Below, piece by piece: positions 60,988-64,000 of a stretch of 64,000 nt of DNA (within the stretch, counting starts at the first letter, position 1; every line of letters starts with the position of its first letter). The notes below the pieces were generated by a model. It did no database searches. It saw only the letters and a list, made by a program, of their open reading frames with translations, and was not told the DNA's origin. Where the stretch lies: contig JADHWN010000005.1 of NCBI GenBank assembly GCA_016783455.1, positions 27,886 through 91,885 on the forward strand, in the 5' to 3' direction. The stretch is from Candidatus Bathyarchaeota archaeon (GTDB lineage Archaea > Thermoproteota > Bathyarchaeia > TCS64). The position numbers and the translations under genes were made by a program.

Positions 60988-61181
60988 GTCAATTCTCCTC
61001 GTGGATTCCTCCGGGTGGACTGCGGGACACTGTAGGTTGAGGGGCTGAGAAGATAAATGATGCCCATCTACCCTTCCCAACCGGTGGCGTATGGATTTCT
61101 GATACTGTTGTCTGTGACTGAGCGCTCAACGTATCCCCTTATTAGTCACCGCCCTAAGTAATGGGTGCAGGAATTATCCAT

Positions 61182-61493
61182 ATGGGTAAGAAGTTAGTCA
61201 AGTCTGAGAGCGACATCAGTAGACGGATGCTCATGCCCAACAGGAACGACATCCTGGGGATCGTCGACAAGAACTTTGGGTTCACGCGCATGAGTGTCCA
61301 CTGTCAGGACGGGCACAAGAGGATGTGCCGAATCCGGGGCAAGATGAAGAAGAGGAACTGGGTCAGGGAGGGCGACGTGGTCCTCATCTCTCCTTGGGAC
61401 TTCGAGTTCGAGGAGAAGGGAGACATCATCTTCAGGTACACCCAGAACCAGGCCTACTGGCTGCGGGACAAAGGGTACCTGAAGATAGGTTAG
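61182..61493 (+). CDS. eif1A: Translation initiation factor aIF1A
   Basis: 103 residues from ATG 61182 (MGKKLVKSESD); an upstream in-frame ATG at 61161 would add seven residues. The OB fold is clear: MLMPNRNDILGIVDKNFGF, MSVHCQDGHKRMCRIRGK, and KRNWVREGDVVLISPWDFE. It binds the 30S subunit and helps place the initiator tRNA. The C-terminal tail is short. Confidence 0.95.
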   Translation: MGKKLVKSESDISRRMLMPNRNDILGIVDKNFGFTRMSVHCQDGHKRMCRIRGKMKKRNWVREGDVVLISPWDFEFEEKGDIIFRYTQNQAYWLRDKGYLKIG

Positions 61494-61654
61494 TCCGACC
61501 TTCCCCGACGACGTGTGTCAGTCTAACATTTAGTCTTACATTGTTTACGCGGTCTATCAGTCCAGATTAGACTAGTGAGAATGCCATCCGTTCATTTTAT
61601 TCGATAGAAACTGGCAATATAATGTAGTCCAGATCTTCTGGGGGGAGACAGGCG

Positions 61655-62341
61655 ATGGGAGAGGCGTGGGCTTCATGTAGGAGGCTGCTCCTGATGGGGA
61701 GCTCAGCATACAAGGGCGAGGGGCTGCCAGAGGAGGTGGCCGACGTCCTCGACGAGGCCTTGGACCGGGGGATGACCGTCATCGTGGGGGAGGCCCGGGG
61801 GGCGTGCAGGGCGTTCCAGGGGCACCTGGCTGCGCGGGGCTACGGGGACGTCGTCGTGGGCCACGCGAAGAGCATCCGGTACAACGCCGGGAGCTGGCCG
61901 ACCCGCATGTACGGGGACGACGTAAATAGCCGGGAGAGGGGGATGATCGACGACTGCGACTCGGCCATCATCATCTGGGTGAACGGCAGCGGCGTCATCG
62001 CCAAGAACCTGGAGTACCTGAAGAGGCTGGGGAAGCCCACCTACGTCTACGAGCTCTCCACAAAGGATGGCGAGTCCAGGTTCGGCCCCCTGGACCCTGC
62101 ACGATCCTACAGCTACGAGCGCCGCAGTATTCGACCTCGGAGGAGGGGGGGTCAGGAGGGGCTTGGCGAGGTCGTCGACGCCTTCTTGGAGTCCGGTGAG
62201 GGGGAGCGGCTTGTTGAGGGCGAGGACGCCGGGCTGACAGGGTACTACCTGAACAAGCTTATCATGGAGAGGGGGCTGGAGGGCGTCCTGGGCGTGAGCG
62301 TCGAGTCGGGGGTCTGCCGCCTGAGGCGTCTCAAGGAATAG
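61655..62341 (+). CDS. SLOG-domain-like (Rossmann-fold) protein
   Basis: 228 residues from ATG 61655, after GGGGGGAG. It shows a Rossmann-like core: RLLLMGSSAYKGEGLPEEV, MTVIVGEARGACRAFQG, then CDSAIIIWVNGSGVIAKNLEYL and GKPTYVYEL. The GxGxx-aR-x-A pattern with a D-A-x-I/V-x-W strand resembles SLOG/TIR-related nucleotide-sensing proteins (DprA/LOG-like). The C-terminal region (about 160-228) is unrecognised. Which nucleotide it binds is unknown. Confidence 0.55.
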   Translation: MGEAWASCRRLLLMGSSAYKGEGLPEEVADVLDEALDRGMTVIVGEARGACRAFQGHLAARGYGDVVVGHAKSIRYNAGSWPTRMYGDDVNSRERGMIDDCDSAIIIWVNGSGVIAKNLEYLKRLGKPTYVYELSTKDGESRFGPLDPARSYSYERRSIRPRRRGGQEGLGEVVDAFLESGEGERLVEGEDAGLTGYYLNKLIMERGLEGVLGVSVESGVCRLRRLKE

Positions 62342-62351
62342 CGTTGAGGCC

Positions 62352-62804
62352 TCACTTGCAGGCTTCTGTCAGCTCCTTCCCCAAGGCTCTACACTCTTCG
62401 AGGACCCCTGCGTTGGGGGCTAAGTACGAGTCGACGGGCTCCCCCACCTGGGTCCCAACGTGCTTGAAGAGGCTGGTCATGGCGGTGACCACCCTGCCCC
62501 CGCCTCCGTGGGAGTAGAAGAGGGCGTAGGGCTTCCCCTGGAGGTTCTTGACGCCCTTCCGGACCCTGGCGATGTAGTGGTCGTCCATGAAGGTCTTGAG
62601 GGCGCCGGCGACGTAGCTGTAGTAGTCTGGTGAGCCGAATGCGGCGCAGTCGTTGCCGGCGAACTCGTTTATGGGGAAGTGGCCGTCGAGGGTGTTGTGG
62701 GTGTCAACCTCTAGCCCCCCCTCCCGAAGGCCCTCTGCGACTGCCTCGGCCATCTTGGCCGTGTTCCCGAACTCCTCGGAGTGGTATAGGACCAGTGCTT
62801 TCAT
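62352..62804 (-). CDS. Flavodoxin
   Basis: 150 residues. The FMN-binding P-loop is at the start (LVLYHSEEFGNTAKMAEAV), and AFGSPDYYSYVAGALKTF and YSHGGGGRVVTAM cover the isoalloxazine loops. It is a soluble electron carrier that could serve Fe-S or molybdopterin enzymes in the window. Confidence 0.92.
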   Translation of the reverse strand: MKALVLYHSEEFGNTAKMAEAVAEGLREGGLEVDTHNTLDGHFPINEFAGNDCAAFGSPDYYSYVAGALKTFMDDHYIARVRKGVKNLQGKPYALFYSHGGGGRVVTAMTSLFKHVGTQVGEPVDSYLAPNAGVLEECRALGKELTEACK

Positions 62805-62962
62805 TGCGTTCAGTATTGGATATCGGCTTCAGGAACTTAGGATTTTGCATCGGAGGGCTCTCTACGTTCGGATCTCCATCCCTCGCCTGAACAAATCGGA
62901 GACCTCTCCCAGGAGCCTCTCGTCCATATCGCGTGCATAATAATAACTCCCATTTTTCTGCA

Positions 62963-64000
62963 TTAGAACGATTTTTCATCTAGTCTTTTCAAGATGTCGG
63001 GAATAATATTGTTACCCTCTTCCTTGCAGGTGGCGATGGCAAGTCTAATGTTGGCTTCCTTGGGTTCCCTGCCCCAGAGGCGCCTGAAGTTGCCTGCATA
63101 TATCTTCTCCAGGCTGGACTTGGGGAGGTCGAGGCCAACGTAGGGGAGCTCGTATCTGGTGAGGAGATCGTCGGCGGTGTCGGGCGTGTGGAACTCGTCG
63201 TCGGATTCGAGGAACCTGCGTATCATGGTGATGCGGGCGATGTGCTGGGGGATGGTGGTGGACATGCCGATGTCGGTTCCGAAGAGGATGCGGGTGTCGT
63301 GGCGGATGAAGAACTCCCGGTAGTCGTCGCGTCGCCGGCTGATGTTGTACATGAGCTCAACTCCGAGGCTGAGGTCTAGGCAAGCGTTAGGATATGCATC
63401 CAGGAACTCCTCCACCCGCTCCAGGTGGGGGGAGAGGAAGAGGAAGTGGCAGAGGACGATGGGTAGGTCAGGGTGGTGGTCCAGGACGTTCTCTATCTCC
63501 GTGTAGAGCTCTTCCAGGGACGGGTAGTCGCCGTGGTAGTAGCCCCAGCCCCGGTCTTTGGCCCAGCCGGGGGTGGTCTCCTCGTGCCAGAAGTCCTCTA
63601 CGTCTCCTATGTGGCAGAGGACGGGAAAGCTGTGTTCCTCGCAGGCCTCCCAGAGCCCCCGGTAGTAGGGGGAGTCGAGGGGGACGTGGACGTCGCGTGT
63701 GGCGGGCTTGCTGCCCATCTCGCCGATGCCGTCGTATCCCAGTTCCATGAGGCGGGTGATGTGGCTGCCCCAGTCGGGGTTGGGGAGCTGGTCCGTGCGG
63801 CCCGTCCAGGGGGCGTATCCCCCGGCGTAGAAGAGGCCGGGGTGCCTGGCCTTGAGGTAGAGGGGGAAGTGGGAGAGGGAGTCGAAGGCGTACAAGGCCT
63901 CCAACCGCCCCTTCTCCATGATCTCTACTAGGGCCTCCGTCTGTCCGTGGATGCTCTCCTCGTCCAGTGTATTCCTCAGCATCCAGGTGTGGACGTGGCA
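62963..64000 (-). CDS. Amidohydrolase 2 family protein (partial, runs off the window)
   Basis: The frame stays open to base 64000. Above ATG 63982 it continues CHVHTW, the metal-binding H-x-H start of the family, so the true start lies beyond the window. Conserved parts include MELGYDGIGEMGS, FPVLCHIGDVEDF, and GTDIGMST with the expected catalytic aspartate. These are cytosolic, metal-dependent hydrolases or decarboxylases (ACMSD-like); the substrate is unknown. The gene ends at 62963. Confidence 0.85.
   Translation of the reverse strand, partial: CHVHTWMLRNTLDEESIHGQTEALVEIMEKGRLEALYAFDSLSHFPLYLKARHPGLFYAGGYAPWTGRTDQLPNPDWGSHITRLMELGYDGIGEMGSKPATRDVHVPLDSPYYRGLWEACEEHSFPVLCHIGDVEDFWHEETTPGWAKDRGWGYYHGDYPSLEELYTEIENVLDHHPDLPIVLCHFLFLSPHLERVEEFLDAYPNACLDLSLGVELMYNISRRRDDYREFFIRHDTRILFGTDIGMSTTIPQHIARITMIRRFLESDDEFHTPDTADDLLTRYELPYVGLDLPKSSLEKIYAGNFRRLWGREPKEANIRLAIATCKEEGNNIIPDILKRLDEKSF

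Noticed and set aside
1..64000. tRNA or rRNA genes
   Set aside because: The intergenic regions were scanned by eye for tRNA T-loop patterns and long RNA-like segments; none was convincing.
1..64000. CRISPR arrays, insertion sequences or long direct repeats
   Set aside because: No repeated spacer-like units, transposase frames or terminal inverted repeats were seen; the 18-bp repeat and hairpins noted are isolated.

Overview
The window is archaeal chromosome. The evidence is an archaeal/eukaryotic-type prolyl-tRNA synthetase, translation initiation factor aIF1A, the C-terminal end of a class A24 prepilin/preflagellin peptidase, AT-rich TATA elements close to start codons, and frequent TTG and GTG starts behind GGAGG-type ribosome sites. 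Rubrerythrin, a desulforedoxin-type protein, a reductive-dehalogenase homologue, molybdopterin enzymes and a decayed aldehyde:ferredoxin oxidoreductase suggest an anaerobic heterotroph using peptides and other organic compounds. An uncultured lineage such as Bathyarchaeia or a relative is possible, but nothing here fixes the taxonomy. Several genes carry one disabling change (G-run frameshifts at about 4.79 and 6.96 kb, in-frame stops at 7.87 and 52.96 kb), which could be real decay or consensus errors in an assembled genome.

Layout. 0-5.3 kb: prepilin peptidase end, a MoxR-type AAA+ ATPase with a VWA partner, a lysine-rich protein, an acidic-tailed protein and a possible SecB-like protein. 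5.3-14 kb: class III aminotransferase, broken MFS transporter, ornithine carbamoyltransferase, UPF0371, phosphoglycerate mutase, prolyl-tRNA synthetase. 14.2-22.3 kb: the most striking region, a five-gene tubulin/FtsZ-superfamily locus. 22.4-31.7 kb: MFS transporter, solute-binding protein without signal peptide, Zn-ribbon protein, M19 dipeptidase homologue, three-subunit molybdenum hydroxylase, DUF169, ferredoxin/AOR remnant. 31.9-40.2 kb: GlyA, RdhA homologue, Pyr_excise protein, rubrerythrin, desulforedoxin, M42 peptidase, creatininase-family amidohydrolase, molybdopterin oxidoreductase with Fe-S partner. 40.5-48.1 kb: UbiA prenyltransferase, two-component system, LctP-like permease, UbiD decarboxylase, YhfC-like membrane protein. 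48.2-64 kb: GH172 and GH116 glycosidases, PepD-like dipeptidase with an amber codon, DUF3795, NUDIX, two racemase-family proteins, methyltransferases, DinB, YwbE, second Zn-ribbon protein, NSUN/RsmB enzyme, aIF1A, SLOG-like protein, flavodoxin and a partial amidohydrolase.

The 14.2-22.3 kb locus encodes (1) a secreted-domain protein with one membrane anchor and a cytoplasmic helix, (2) an 884-residue FtsZ/tubulin-like protein with an intact GGGTGSG loop and a long helical insertion, (3) a compact 383-residue tubulin-like paralogue whose nucleotide loop is degenerate, encoded on the opposite strand, (4) a polytopic membrane protein with a long cytoplasmic helical region, and (5) a protein with a PH-like N-terminus. 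Together they look like a membrane-linked cytoskeletal or membrane-remodelling machine with an active/inactive tubulin pair. This is the best candidate for an undescribed system; its function is inference.
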